Shown: positions 21,879-34,425 of the stretch, piece by piece
Layout of the letters: each line of letters opens with the position of its first letter
How positions within the stretch are numbered: the first letter of the stretch is position 1
Assembly: GCA_033398695.1 (NCBI GenBank)
Contig: CM065801.1
Span: 2,108,001 to 2,172,000, forward strand
Source: Orobanche coerulescens
Lineage: Eukaryota > Streptophyta > Magnoliopsida > Lamiales > Orobanchaceae
Direction: 5' to 3'
Length of the DNA stretch: 64,000 nt
Notes under the pieces: model-generated
The model's input: the letters and a program-made list of their open reading frames with translations, nothing else
Databases searched by the model: none
What the model was told of the DNA's origin: nothing
Program-made: the position numbers and the translations under genes

Positions 21879-24001
21879 TGTAATATCCGGTATTTTTTCT
21901 TTCCCTTGTATTTTCATTTTTGGTATATTTCTCGGTCATAGTGACCCTCGTGTATCTTTCAGTATGTCCTTCCTGTCAACTGTTGAACTGTATTCTCGTT
22001 ATTGTTCATTGTTTCAACTTTCCGCATATGAGTTCGACTTTGTTAGATCACCATTAATTTTTGGTGACTCCAAAAATTCTAAATCTTTGCAATATTATAG
22101 AACATCGAGTTAGCTTTCCAATGGTTCAAACAGTGAGTCAATCGGAGTCCGGACGAGAGAGTTATGGTCGTTTGATTTTGGCGATCATCGCCGACCGAAC
22201 TCGGCCGTGTCGTCCGACACGGCCCGTCGTGCTCGTCCGAAATGCCGAAAGTTTCGTCTCAGACCGACCGTGTCGTCCGACACGGCCCGCGGCTGCATTT
22301 CGTCCGGAAATGCCGAAAGGTTACGTCTCAGACTGACCGTGTCGTCCGACACGGCCGTGCCGAACTCTTCCGGATAAGCCGTAACCGATCGCTGACACGC
22401 CCGACCGTGTTCCGTGACACGGCCGAGTCATGCCGAAGTCATTGTCGGATGGGTCATTGTCGGAAGGCCCAGCCGCGACCGTGTCAAGCCGGGCAGACAC
22501 GGCCGAGTCCCCTGTCGGCGGTATGCGACACGACCGTGCCGATCGGCACGGACCGTGTCCGGCAGGCAGTCAACCCCTTTAAATTCGTTTTTTTCAGCAT
22601 TTTAACCCATTTCTCCCCTTTTCTTCACCTTCAACCGAGAGAGTAAGCTTGAGGGAGGGTTTTTCCTTCACAAATCATTTGAGTGTTTGATTTTCTTCAT
22701 CTCCTTTCGATCGTGAAGCCCGGACAATCAATCCAACGCGTGTTCTACGGATCTTAGTACTTGAATCTCCGAAGGTAATATTTCTAGAAACCTATTTTCG
22801 ATTAATTTGGGGGTTTTGGGATTTTCTTCCGATTAGTTCCGTTTTGTTGGTGGATTCTTGATGAATACGATTAATATTGTTAGTATCTTTAGTTTCCTAC
22901 GGATTCATGGATATTTTGTGGATTTTTGCGGAATCGAGAGGGTTTGGTTGTGGTCCGCCCTCGTTGTTATTTTTGGTATGAATATACATGAATCGTAGGC
23001 GGGTTTTCGGGTGTATTCCATTTCCGTTTTCGGCTAGAGTTGGTTGTAATTATGTTCTTCGAATCGTTAGGTTCGGTTCCGTTGATTCCTGTTCGCTCGG
23101 TGATTATCCTTTCCGTTCGTTGCGTCATCAAAATATTCAAGGCAAGTATTTTTGGAAACCTTTATGCTTAACGTGAAATAGTAATGTATATTGTGTGTGA
23201 TTGCTCACCTCGGGAGGGTCCGACGGGATCACGGAGGGAATCCAATGGTATAGCCCTGGATTCACGAGTTTGTTTCGCTAGCCAGCTCGGGAGGGTCCTT
23301 AGGGATCACGGAGCGGGATCAATGGTATAGCCCTGTTCCCAAGGCGATGCGTGTGCGTGATTTGTTTTATAATATGGCTAGCTCGGGAGGGTCCTTAGGG
23401 ATCACGGAGCGGGATCAATGGTATAGCCCTGTTCCCACGGCAAATTGTTTGACTGTTTATTTCCGGAAAAGACATGTCTTGTTTTGGTTTTCGAAATGAT
23501 ATCGGTGCATGTACTATGAAATGTGTAAGCGATTGGTTTGCCTTGATTACTTGTACTAGCGTAATTGCTAACCCCTCTGGGGACCCGTTTTGGGGAAATT
23601 CTTGTTATGGATTTCAGGTTATGATTATCCGGACGAGCGGGCACCTGGACAGTACGAGGACGTTGGCCAGGGTCGTTGACATGTGCACTTGGGTTTACTT
23701 ATTTCTTTTGTCCACTTCGATTTGGTTGTTTTCTATATTTATAAACTGATAGACTGTACTCGCGAGTACTTAGGCTTTTTATTTCAAACTCCGTATTGTG
23801 CTACTTTTAAATTGTTCCATTGTTGGTTGATGATCATTTCGCCGGTAGCTCCGGGCGTAACTTCTTATGTCTTATAATTAAATGTGTGTCCTCGCTAACC
23901 GGGATGGTTAGTCGAGTGGAGTTTTCTTGTTTGTAGCCTGGTGGGTCCCATGTGGGGGTCCACGGCGCTGTAACATACTCTGAATATCTCGGGGTGTTAC
24001 A
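21879..24001 (+). repeat. E 3' LTR
   Basis: 2123 bp, nearly identical to 14867-17000 outside the GC-rich block. The palindrome array is at 22205-22551, with starts at 22205, 22268, 22337 and 22405 and the perfect CCGTGCCGATCGGCACGG at 22534-22551. Within this block the two LTRs differ by many small indels and substitutions. Confidence 0.95.
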
Positions 24002-24006
24002 TGAGC

Positions 24007-25773
24007 AACAATAACCTAGAATATCCTCACATGGTAAGCTCCAACACGATCAACACAGAACCACAGAAACCGATATACGAACGAATAAAGTTCTCAAAAC
24101 GACACACCAATCACATACAGTGGATTTCAAAGAACGCACCCGACTGTTGAACATACCCCTCGGCATACGAACAACCAATCACAACCCGTCGAACATATCC
24201 AATCATACATGAACTGGGAACGACCAATCATTACCCAAAACAACCATCATGTACATGAATCTACAACACGTAGTATATTTCTCTTATCTGATCAATCAAC
24301 CAATCAACCCTGGATAACCGAACTATCATACTAGAGTTCGGATCTCTTTTTCTCGTACCATTAGTGTGTTATCCAGTTTGTGAGTCTCACTCAGAAATTC
24401 ACCATGATATGCATTATGCATTAAATGCGTATATATATCAATCACATTTTCAAAGCCAGTTTGAAATCATATAGTCTCGTCAAGAAGACAAATTTTCAAA
24501 AGTTCTTTCAAAAATTTCAAAACTCAAAACATAATTTTTCGTAAGACCACGAAATCAATTTTCGAAAAATGAAATTAGCTAAGCTAATGCCAAGCATTCG
24601 ATAATAATTCTTTTCGAATACACATGATTACATAAAATGAAATTATTCAAATGATTGACCACATCCATAATCCTATATACCAATTCAGCTCGTCACCAAA
24701 ATCCACTGATATTCCATCGGAAAACCACACGATAGAGTTCCAAAATCTTAATATATAGACTCCGATAGAAATTCCTTTTTTCACATATGACTCGTAACGT
24801 CGACCATTAACCCATCCTGGATCACCGCAACTATGCTATGACAAAACGTGGAAACAAATCAACACAGCGAAAGACTTCCCGAGAAGTTTCATTTGAATAG
24901 GTAAACCAAAACCCCGAAAGGCAATAATAAAATAGATAAACGATTGGTAAAGTGTTTTACAAATCTCGGGAGTTTTAAGAAAACAGAAAAGTCTTTTGAA
25001 ATATTAGGGTCTCATCCCGTATCTCGTTCCGCATTACAAGAAGTTTAAAAAATAGAAAACCCCTTTTTCGGACCTCAAGTCCTGAGTTATAAAACTATTT
25101 CAAAATCATTTGGGTCTCGGCCTAAAATCATTTTCCGTAAAACATTCATTTTGAAAAGTATTATTTTCAAATGCTCAAAAATGGTTCATATATCTCAAAT
25201 GAATTAATATGACTACATGTTCTCCTCAACCATCCACAACATCTCTCCCAAATGCACAACTCCGTTCCAAAGTTTAACCGACATATTGATTTCCAAAATT
25301 ATAGCTTCTCAAGATCATCAATCCTGTTTCAACTCTGTCATCTCATACTGTAATGCAAAATATCTTTCTGAATCTCAAAGCATATCAACATAGAATGGCA
25401 ATAAATCTCAATGCAATTAAAAAATTCAAATACTTACAGATCGTGAAGCCGACGATTCCCCGTAATACTGGCAGATGTCTCAACTCTAGAAAATACTCGA
25501 CACATATATTTTAAAAACACACATTTTGCAAACTCAGTTCAACTCGAGAACATAACGCAACTCTATCCGAAGAAACACATTAGTATCATTTGGAAAAGTT
25601 TACAATAACCCCAATACCACACTGGTAATTCACATAACGCACAAGCCCGAGTGAACAACAAAAATCTAGGGCTCTAGTATTAGTCAATCTATAACTCGAA
25701 TGACGCGACAAAACACGACCCAACTCGACCCGACTGCCTAGGTTTTCACAACCTAAGCTCTGATACCATATTC
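24007..25773 (-). other. C internal region, 5' part, with primer-binding site
   Basis: About 1.8 kb of non-coding C internal sequence. The PBS is at 25755-25768: the minus strand reads TGGTATCAGAGCTT, complementary to initiator tRNA-Met, 5 bases from the right LTR. Around 24960-25140, phrases such as 'gggtctc' and 'ggacctcaagtcctgagtta' resemble 300-540 in the window and, more loosely, the A internal region. No gag or pol motif is visible. The main sign of function is the PBS. Confidence 0.75.
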
Positions 25774-28700
25774 TGTAACACCCCCAGATCCGACCGGAAA
25801 TATTACAGCGCCGTGGGCCCCGAGATGGAACCCACAAGGCTAAGAGAAAGATTTAAAAATATTTACAAACACCTAAGAGGCGAACGATGGTACTATCTTT
25901 AAAAACATTCGAAGACTTAATAAAATCTGTTTATCAAAACCATCGTAAAAATCTCCTTTGAAACCACAAGGCCCGAAATGCCAAAACTCAACAGTTTTAA
26001 AAAAAAACATACGTTAAGCTATCGCTTACACGTACCAACAAATAGTTTATACAACGATTGCCAAAGTAACCTAAATTACCATATTTCGAAAGGTCATTTA
26101 AAAAATACCCACGCAGTGGAAATGACAAACAACTAAAAATACTCTAGCAGCGGAATACAATAATCAAAATACTCGATACACAATCACATGCCATAGCCAG
26201 TATCTTCCGGGAAGCTCATCTCTTTACGACCGCTACAAGTTCGATAACCCAAGAATCTAAAAAGAAATCCCACGACGGGGTCAGCCATAATATCTAACAA
26301 TGATAACAATCACATCACGCCAATAATTACATACCAATGAAAATACTAAGTAAGAATACGACCAATGTAATCTTACCGTCGTAACTTTACCAAAATTCAC
26401 AATTCGTAGCTCATACCTAAACATCTGTACTGTATCTCGACAATACCCAAGGTTCTCAAAACATCATTACAACTCGCGATACGGAAATTATACCAACTCT
26501 GGCCAATTCAATCCATCGAATAACATCAACAAATATCAACACGATAATCGATTGTCCATCCAAAGACGAATATCAAAAAGGAAATACGGAACATACCTCA
26601 CGATACGCAGTGCCACGATGAATCACGTCAGTCTAATCCGAGATCAGATCAATACAACATATGGAGTACGGACATGGTCCTAACACAAGACCTACAAATG
26701 CATACTCATATGACGACGTCAATATGCTCACATAAATAACAACAATGTATACTTATGGCAAACCCATAATATACATATGCACAATAACAACACATGGGTA
26801 ATCCGATGATCCAGCGTTCACTGCCTAGATCCCAAGATGATCCCGTCAGATTAATACAAGGTGGATAAACCCGTCCAATGATCCAGCGCACGCTAGCATA
26901 GATCCCCGATGATCCCGTCGGGAACAACACGAAGTGGACATACGACAACAATGCATAAATGCATATTAACAACAATACATAAATACATGACGATAACAAT
27001 ACACGAATGTATCACAACATGATCGATACGAAATGACAAAAATGATTAGAGTACTTGCCCCGAGTCCTTCGAGAGCAATCTCGATGTCTAAACCATTACG
27101 AACCATTATCCTCAATACTCGACGGTCTAAAATATCATGGATTGCATATAATTCATATCTTCGTCTTTATCACAATGTATCCTCGATACCCAAGTACACC
27201 AATAACAAATGTAAATCATATATATTATGATTTAACTCCCAAAATCGGAAAACCACATAAAATCCAAATCTCCAGAGTTCACAATTATAAACATCGCTAT
27301 ACGAATTATAAACGAATGAAACTGAAACCATTCATTAAATATTATAAATTGTGCAAGTAATAACTTGCCTCGATACCGATGAAGCCGTTATCAATTCCTT
27401 GTCGTGGCCTACAAGCTTCTCGGCCCCGATCAATGCAATTCACGAACATTCTCGAACACGACCGCAAAGCAAGGTTCTAATCACCGATCAATAATCTCAA
27501 CCTAATGAAGTAATCAATTAACACATATTCGATAATAATCAATTCCCGATATAACCAATCAATCAAACTCAACGGCTCAACAATTCCTCGATCATATACA
27601 AAATCAAAATAATCCAACTCAACAAATACGAACTCATATCTATAATACAAACCGCAACTCGATGATCAAACTTAACAATCAATACAACCGATCAATAAAC
27701 CCAACGGTTCCACAATATTCCGATTAAACATAAATTCGAACAACCCGAATCAATCAATCATGAACTCATAACCACGATACGTTTCCATAATCCAATAATC
27801 ATATCAACGATCAACTCATCTCGATAACAAGAATTACATAACATACTCTATTCCGAATTCATACGAATTAACACGATTCCTCCTTGTTTATAATTGAAAA
27901 TTTCATAGTAGGACAATACTATCGGCATAATCGGCAACCCGAACTACCCAACTAGTTCAATACCTTTGAGAATCTTGTTATAAGATTAACTATCATCTTT
28001 CTGGATTCAAAATTGTTATCATGATTCGTATTTCATCAAGAACATATGAATTCTACCACTACAATCAACATAGCATTGGTCTAAATCATCAATTCCATGA
28101 TTATACTTAAAAACCATCATATATCTTATCAAATTTCCCTCTTTGATGTGATATATATACCAAGAACATCAAGAACACCATGATTCCATAATCATGATTA
28201 TAACAAATTGTAACACCCCAAACTAGGCGGATATTACAGTGCCGTAGATCCCCAACTGGGACCCACCAGGCAAATGAAAATGAATGAATTACACAAGATA
28301 AATGTAGTACCGAACTACATTACAACAATAATTACTCCGATGAGGAGTTTAGTTACAACACACCAGGACAACACTGAATACTAGTGTATTTTATATGAAG
28401 ATAAAATACACAACACTGAATGAAATGAGCATTCAAACGGAATGTCTGCAGCGGAATAAATAAAGGAAACATGAATGATCAATAAATGATCGAATGCATC
28501 GGGCCCCCTACTAGTATCACTGACTCTCGCCGTCACCGTGCTCTCCCGTGCTTTAGCCTTGCCATGACTAAAAACAATACCTAACGGGCCGGCCATACGT
28601 AACAACAATCCTCAAGGGTTGAAAATACACAAACATGATTTAACCGTTATGAAATATCCTTAATTATGAATTACGCCAAGGGGAGCATCATAGTACGCCC

Positions 28701-29844
28701 GTAGTGTTCGTGCAAGTGTACAAGACGGATGACCGGACACACCCGTCCTTGTACCTAATTAGTCTCACGGAGGTAATCGTTACCGTGTGCACACCCAATG
28801 TATCACTCCCAATACATGGCCATCACGTGCCCGACTAAAAATTCCACACATCCGCACCCGGCCACGCAATATGAACCCAGAAGGTCATATGAACAAGAAT
28901 GACCATAATGAATATCAATGAATAATACTAATCCGACAAAGTCAAGAATGACTCACCGATACAAAAGTGATAATGAAGTGATTGATAGTTTTCAATGAAA
29001 TGATTGGAACCGCTCCTCGCTAATGAAATGATTATCCGACAATTACAAGTCTCAAAATGATTAATACAATGATGAATGAGTTATGATTATGAATGATCAA
29101 CAACAAGAGGAATGAATATCCTTTTAACCGAGTAAGATTTAACTTACTCAATACCGATGAAGAATGTCCGTCCACGAACAACGCCCTAACCAAGATACCG
29201 ATCGCTCGAACAACCTTGAATAACAATAATTACTAACAATCGCTCAATACACGTATCAAACAACAAAACACGACTAACCCAAGGGTCGAAACAACGATAA
29301 ACAAACTCATAGGCATTCCAACGAATACATAACCGACCGCACAACTTCTAAATATCCAATCCCGAATATGTCGAAACCCACACCAAAATGAGTATTTCGA
29401 ACTAACAAAACACTTCAATGATCTCAATAATCCATTAGGAATCCATAATTCATGATTACAACGACATCAATCGGAAAATCCCCAATTAACCGAAGTCAAC
29501 CCCAAGGGTTCTTGAAAACAATTCCGAAAATAACCATTAAATCCGTAGGAATGTATTTATCCAAGTAGATAATCCATAACTTAACATATCCCAATGATAA
29601 TCCAAGCTTACACGAAGAAATCGGAAGGAAAACCCAAAATCCAAATTCTAGATCCAAGAGATTAATACCTTTGATTCGATGTGATGAAGAAGATGAAATG
29701 ATGATCAATCCGAAAGATGAGCTTGAAGATGATGGTTGATGATTACACCTCGAAGAACCCTCTCTCGAATCGCCGAAATCGCCCAAAAATACCGAAGGAG
29801 TGAAATGAGATGAACAAATGAAGAAGTCTCGACTAATCGTCCAA

Positions 29845-29850
29845 TTTATA
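29845..29850 (-). promoter_or_regulatory. TATA box, D left LTR
   Basis: The minus strand reads GTATAAATTGG, with the first palindrome 12 bp upstream at 29862. The right-LTR equivalent is 36760-36765. Confidence 0.65.
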
Positions 29851-29861
29851 CTCGGCAGTGT

Positions 29862-30428
29862 TAGCGTGCGCTAGCTCCTTGTGCATAGCGTGCGCTAACG
29901 AGTAATTTGGGTAGTCCAAGCACTCCACCGTCCGAACACGGTAGCGCGCTACGTACCTCTTCAGTAGCGTGCGCTACGGCCATACTACTAGCGTGCGCTA
30001 ATATCCATTGTTAGCGTGCGCTAGCGAAATATTTAACGCCCGATCGGGAGTCCGTAAAACCATCGCCTCTCGATCTAACCTCGATAGCGTGCGCTACAAT
30101 CATTATTTAGCGTGCGCTAATATATCGGTTGCGACGCTAACAACAATGCATAGCGTGCGCTATGAATAAACCGGCGGCCCAAAGAGCCACTGGACTCAAC
30201 TCGATCCGCCCCTAGCGCGCGCTACTCCACACACATAGCGTGCGCTACTACGACCCGTTAGCGCGCGCTACTTACCACTCGTAGCGTGCGCTACAAATAT
30301 TCTCACCTTCAGTCCAGTACCTTCTGGACTGCAGCCAAGGTAGCCTTAGCGTGCGCTAAAGCTGAGCGGTAGCGTGCGCTACCTATACCCAATTAGCGTA
30401 CGCTAAAAGGAGTATGTAGCGTGCGCTA
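29862..30428 (-). promoter_or_regulatory. U3 phased palindrome array, D left LTR
   Basis: About 18 units of TAGCGTGCGCTA type. Starts fall in groups: 29862, 29886; 29942, 29965, 29989, 30012; 30085, 30108, ~30129 (degenerate), 30151; 30213, 30236, 30259, 30282; 30347, 30370, 30394, 30417. Within groups the spacing is 22-24 bp, mostly 23. Quartet starts are 143, 128 and 134 bp apart. The unit at 30393-30406 is a perfect palindrome, TTAGCGTACGCTAA. Some units extend the symmetry with different flanking bases, such as CATAG...CTATG and GGTAG...CTACC. Confidence 0.93.
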
Positions 30429-30658
30429 CTCCTCAAGCACAGCTTGCAACGAAAATGACAATGATGATAAACACGGCACGAAACTCCAATCAGATTAATG
30501 ATGAATGACGATCGATACTCGATACAATTACTCTGAATGATGAATACCATGACTGAATCTGAGTGACAAATGATCAATAATGAATGAAATTACTGAGTAT
30601 CAAATACTGAATGATAATTACTGAGTGATAATTACTGAATTACAACTGGGTATTACAT

Positions 30659-30692
30659 ACACCCCCCTTAAAAGAGTTTCGTCCTCGAAACT
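30659..30692 (-). other. D polypurine tract and hairpin
   Basis: The minus strand has AGTTTCGAGGACGAAACT (30675-30692; arms AGTTTCG/CGAAACT), then TCTTTTAAGGGGGGTGT up to the LTR edge. This is the arrangement found in B, C, E and A. Confidence 0.85.
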
Positions 30693-31410
30693 AAGGGTAA
30701 ACAACTCGGGACATGAACTATCCATCACGATCTGCAAACAATAATGTCCAAATAGTTCTCGGGACCAAATCAATCGCACGCCCAAGTCCCCAAGTCTTGA
30801 CGTCTCGGATCACAATGAACGATTTCCCAAAAATATCACGAAGTCTCGGTATGACACCGAAAGGAATGCATCAAACGATCTCAAAATCTCAAGATTCTCA
30901 AATACGATCATTATAAGATAGATCAACAATAAATGATCCACAACCATGACACATTAATACGGATTGAGTTATATAGTCATCTGAAAGACAAGGCTATATA
31001 TCAAATGTGCCCAACATCGATATCCTCCATACCATCGATCTCCTCGATCCCAACGATTCGACGAAGACCCAAACCTGAACTCACCGCTTAATATGACCCC
31101 GAAAGGTTACCAAAACGAGAGTGACTAAGATGAATGATAAATGATTAGATAACCGACAAGGATCAGGAATAACTCGCCGAGGTGAACTAATAACGAAATG
31201 AGGGATAACTCAAATGAAATTATTGGAACCATTGTTCCCCGTGAGGTGAATGATTGGTTGATAAATATAAGTCTTAACGTGATTGATATATGATGAATGA
31301 CCTATGCGAACAATTGAACGACGATGAAATGAATGATTATCCTATTACTGAGCAAGAATTAACTTGCTCAACACCGGTGATGAATGTCCCGTTGTATCAC
31401 TGTTTAAGCA

Positions 31411-31705
31411 AACAACAGTCGAACTCGTTGTCTGAGATGAAGATGCTCTCCCAGCATGAATACGACTAGAAACGATCTCTTGGACGTCGGAGTCCGATGT
31501 CCCTCGGAACTCCTTCCATACCGAGGCAGGAAAATCACGCGATAATTACAGATCTCAAAAACAACAGTCGAACTCGTTGTCTGAGATGAAGATGCTCTCC
31601 CAGCATGAATACGACTAGAAACGATCTCTTGGACGTCGGAGTCCGATGTCCCTCGGAACTCCTTCCATACCGAGGCAGGAAAATCACGCGATAATTACAG
31701 ATCTC
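31411..31705. repeat. 149-bp direct tandem duplication in D
   Basis: The block at 31411-31556 is repeated at 31560-31705, essentially identical by eye, with a period of 149 bp. It starts AACAACAGTCGAACTCG and ends CAGATCTC. The sequence is non-coding. The near-identity suggests a recent event. Confidence 0.9.
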
Positions 31706-32032
31706 GTATGAAGATTGCACTATGATTACGAGATGAAATGATAACAATGAGCATACATGCTCTAACAAAATGGATGCATTAATAATGCAATAAAACGATC
31801 GTCGACATGACGCCGTAATATGAGAAGATCGCCTGAAAAATCAAGTGAGGTGACAAGCCTATCTGATGAAATTCCTGAAATGATTACCTTGAACAAGTTC
31901 ACAAGATTGAAAAATTTGATTCACAAGATCAACAACTGAACCGTGAGATGGACTGGATGGTTAATAAATTAATCGAACAATGAGATTGACTCCGTGATAA
32001 ATGAATTAATTGAACACTTAGTTTAACTGAGT

Positions 32033-32160
32033 GATGAATGAATTGATCAACAATGAGATTGATCGAGTGATGAATGAATTGATCAACAATGAGATTGATC
32101 GAGTGATGAATGAATTGATCAACAATGAGATTGATCGAGTGATGAATGAATTGATCAACA
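32033..32160. repeat. 36-bp tandem repeat abutting the truncated RT of D
   Basis: The phrase AATTGATCAACAA starts at 32041, 32077, 32113 and 32149, a 36-bp period with just over three copies. It ends exactly where the RT relic of D breaks off. The repeat codes by chance for a short reiterated peptide and is not a gene. Confidence 0.88.
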
Positions 32161-32930
32161 ATTTTTTAGAAAATCCTTCCACAAACCGCCGATAATAGCC
32201 GCTAATCCGAGAAAGCTTGATTTGCTTAACATTCTTCTGAGGTGACCAATCTTGGATAGCCTTCGTCTTCCGAGGATCAACACGCACTCCATCCGATGAA
32301 ATTACAGTCCGAGAAAAGTCACTGACATCCAAGACTCACCTTTGGAAAACTTCCCATAAAGTTGCTCTCGCCTTAACACGTCTAAACCTCGATGAAAATG
32401 AACCTCGTGTTCCTCCCGGTCACGAATAATCAAAATGTCATCGATGAAGACAACAACAAAACTGATCCTAAAGTCGATGAAAACCCGATTCATTAACTCC
32501 ATGAATACCGCAGTGCAATAATCAACCCAACCGCATAACCGCAAACTCATAGCGACCATAGCGTGTTCGAAAAGCCGTCCTCGTGATATCCGACTCTCGA
32601 ATCCGCAATCGATGATATCCAGATCTTAAGTCGATCTTGGAAAATATCAAGCTCCGAAGTTGATCCAAAAGATCGTCGATACGGGATAGAGGATACTAAT
32701 CTTGATCCTCACCTGTTCAACTCCCGATAATAATACACACACGAACGAACCATACCTCTCCTTGACAGATAACACCGGTGCTCCCCACGGAACACACTCG
32801 GTCGGAGATAACCTTTCTCGAACTAATCCTCAAGTTGAATCTTCAACTCCCGCATTTGGTCGGGGCCATCCGATACGGTGTCTTCGATAATGGGGACGCA
32901 CTGCTTCAACTCACTCCCGAATTCCACTAC
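32161..32930 (-). pseudogene. D reverse transcriptase relic
   Basis: The minus strand, spread over frames, keeps YYRELN-like text, a [13 protein letters not shown] stretch, [20 protein letters not shown] (active site, near 32430), EQLYGKFSK, and GVRVDPRKTKAIQDW...[12 protein letters not shown]. It then stops abruptly at about 32161, where the 36-bp repeats begin. The order and spacing are those of Ty3/gypsy RT. No RNase H or integrase follows. Frameshifts and substitutions rule out function. Confidence 0.88.
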
Positions 32931-33009
32931 TCTATGAGAAAGCAACCAGATAACTCGTTCGGAATACATCACAAACGATGACAATGATACCACGAATGAT
33001 TGAACATTT

Positions 33010-33450
33010 CGATTGCCCGAGAATGGTTAATCGATAAAAAGTGATACAATGAATGATTGAATAGCTCGATTGCCTTAGAAAGGTCAATCGATGAAAATGA
33101 TACAATGAATGATGAAATAGCTCGATTGCCTTAGAAAGGCCAATCGATGAAAATGATACAATGAATGATTAAATAGCTCGATTGCCTTAGAAAGGCCAAT
33201 CGATGAAAATGATACAATGAATGATTGAATAACTCGATTGCCTTAGAAAGGCCAATCGATGAAAATGATACGAATGATCAATAACTCGATTGCCTTAGAA
33301 AGGCCAATCGATGAAAATGATACAATGAATGATCAATAACTCGATTGCCTTAGAAAGGCCAATCGATGAAAATGATACAATGAATGATCAATAACTCGAT
33401 TGCCTTAGAAAGGCCAATCGATGAAAATGATACAATGAATGATCGAACAA
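33010..33450. repeat. Tandem array of ~56-bp hairpin-bearing units in D
   Basis: Eight units start with CGATTGCC and run to ...GAATGAT. Each holds an imperfect inverted repeat, CGATTGCCTT and AGGCCAATCG, with 4 bases between. Units are nearly identical from the third on; one lacks a few bases near 33275. There are no unique spacers. It lies between the RT relic and the gag relic of D. Confidence 0.9.
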
Positions 33451-33762
33451 CTTGCTTGCGGAATTTCTCTGCTTCCATCATAATAGTAATCCTTCCGGGA
33501 CAACGGGATTACCTCCTCAAGTACACATTCGACGACCAACGACGAAAATGATAGTGACCATGCGCTACGAACATTGAGAACGGCATCATGACAATCCATC
33601 TAATTAACACTCAATATTACATCGCCCTTAGATAAATTCACCACGATTAGGTCCATCACCAATTGCGGTCATTAAGCTTACCTTGGTATGATTTCCAAAA
33701 TCTTCTATCGCCGTACACCGATGGTATGAGGTCCACAAGCAATAGGACTATCCAAATTAAGT

Positions 33763-34425
33763 TTATTCAATCATGACTTGAAAATGAATGAATGCGGTGC
33801 ACCAGATCAAAAAGGTACACACGGTTGAAATAAAATTACGAGTATACCCGAGATCGTTCGCCACCGGATCGCCGATCCTCTTCATCACATGAATCCGGAC
33901 CGCCGCCCCGAACCGACGCCTCCGTCGATAATTACGAGCTCCCACTCTATTTGCTTCCATTGTCTTAAACGACGTTGACAAAGCAGTCTGATTCTGAAAC
34001 GCTGGTTGCTTTGGGGCCTGAGATGCCACCGGAGCCGACTTGGAGTTCTTTCGGCAAAAACGGGCCTTATGCCCAAAATTCCCACAATTATGACATGTGA
34101 TAGACGGCGTCGTACACCTAGTATCGAATGGCCCGGCGCCCACGCTGAAACAGATGATGGCCGAAATGGCTGCCGGGATCGAGATCCCGCAGATTAGGTG
34201 CCGTAGGAGGACGCCTTAAACGGTAGGACCCGCACGAGGTTTCTTGGAGGTTGACCAACCGCCTTCGGACCGATTACGCTTCGTTGATTTCTTGCTGAAA
34301 GATGAAGGTTGTTGTTCAGCACTTTCCTTAGTAGCCATCTCATACGGGAGAGTTCTCTCGAGTAATCCGGTCAGAGTGGCGCAATGATGATTGAGCAACT
34401 GCACATGGGTCATCATGGCTTGCAT
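33763..34425 (-). pseudogene. D gag C-terminal relic with zinc knuckle
   Basis: One frame (34425-34216) gives a basic, Ser-rich peptide ending SKKPRAGPTV. The next (34143-33763) carries CHNCGNFGHKARFC, a CCHC zinc knuckle with C-X2-C-X4-H-X4-C spacing, followed by a Gln/Pro-rich linker. The frames are separated by a stop and no capsid domain is readable upstream. The knuckle would have bound genomic RNA. Confidence 0.8.

Larger units (their letters stand above)
14867..24001 (+). mobile_element. Ty3/gypsy chromovirus E (Tekay/Del type)
   Basis: A 9.1-kb element in the C internal region with target duplication TGAGC at 14862-14866 and 24002-24006. LTRs are at 14867-17000 and 21879-24001. The order is LTR, PBS, gag, protease, RT, RNase H, integrase, chromodomain, hairpin and polypurine tract, LTR. 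The pol protein is very close to that of B, so both belong to one lineage, but their LTR promoters differ. Gag is badly frameshifted and pol has at least three frameshifts. The LTRs are nearly identical outside one GC-rich block, so insertion looks fairly recent. Confidence 0.96.
28209..30657 (-). repeat. D left LTR (3' LTR)
   Basis: TGTAACACCCCAAACTAGG to GGGTATTACA, 2449 bp. It carries a TATA box (minus strand TATAAA, 29845-29850) and the largest palindrome array of the window. No CCCGTCGGACC-type leader domain was found in it. Confidence 0.94.

Noticed and set aside
29862..30428. CRISPR-like appearance of the palindrome arrays and of the 56-bp array at 33010-33450
   Set aside because: Units are adjacent or separated by short related sequence, there are no unique equal-length spacers, no cas genes, and the context is plant LTR elements.
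32018..32332. ORF with reiterated LLINSFITRSIS peptide
   Set aside because: Only its first half is RT relic; the rest is the 36-bp tandem repeat.
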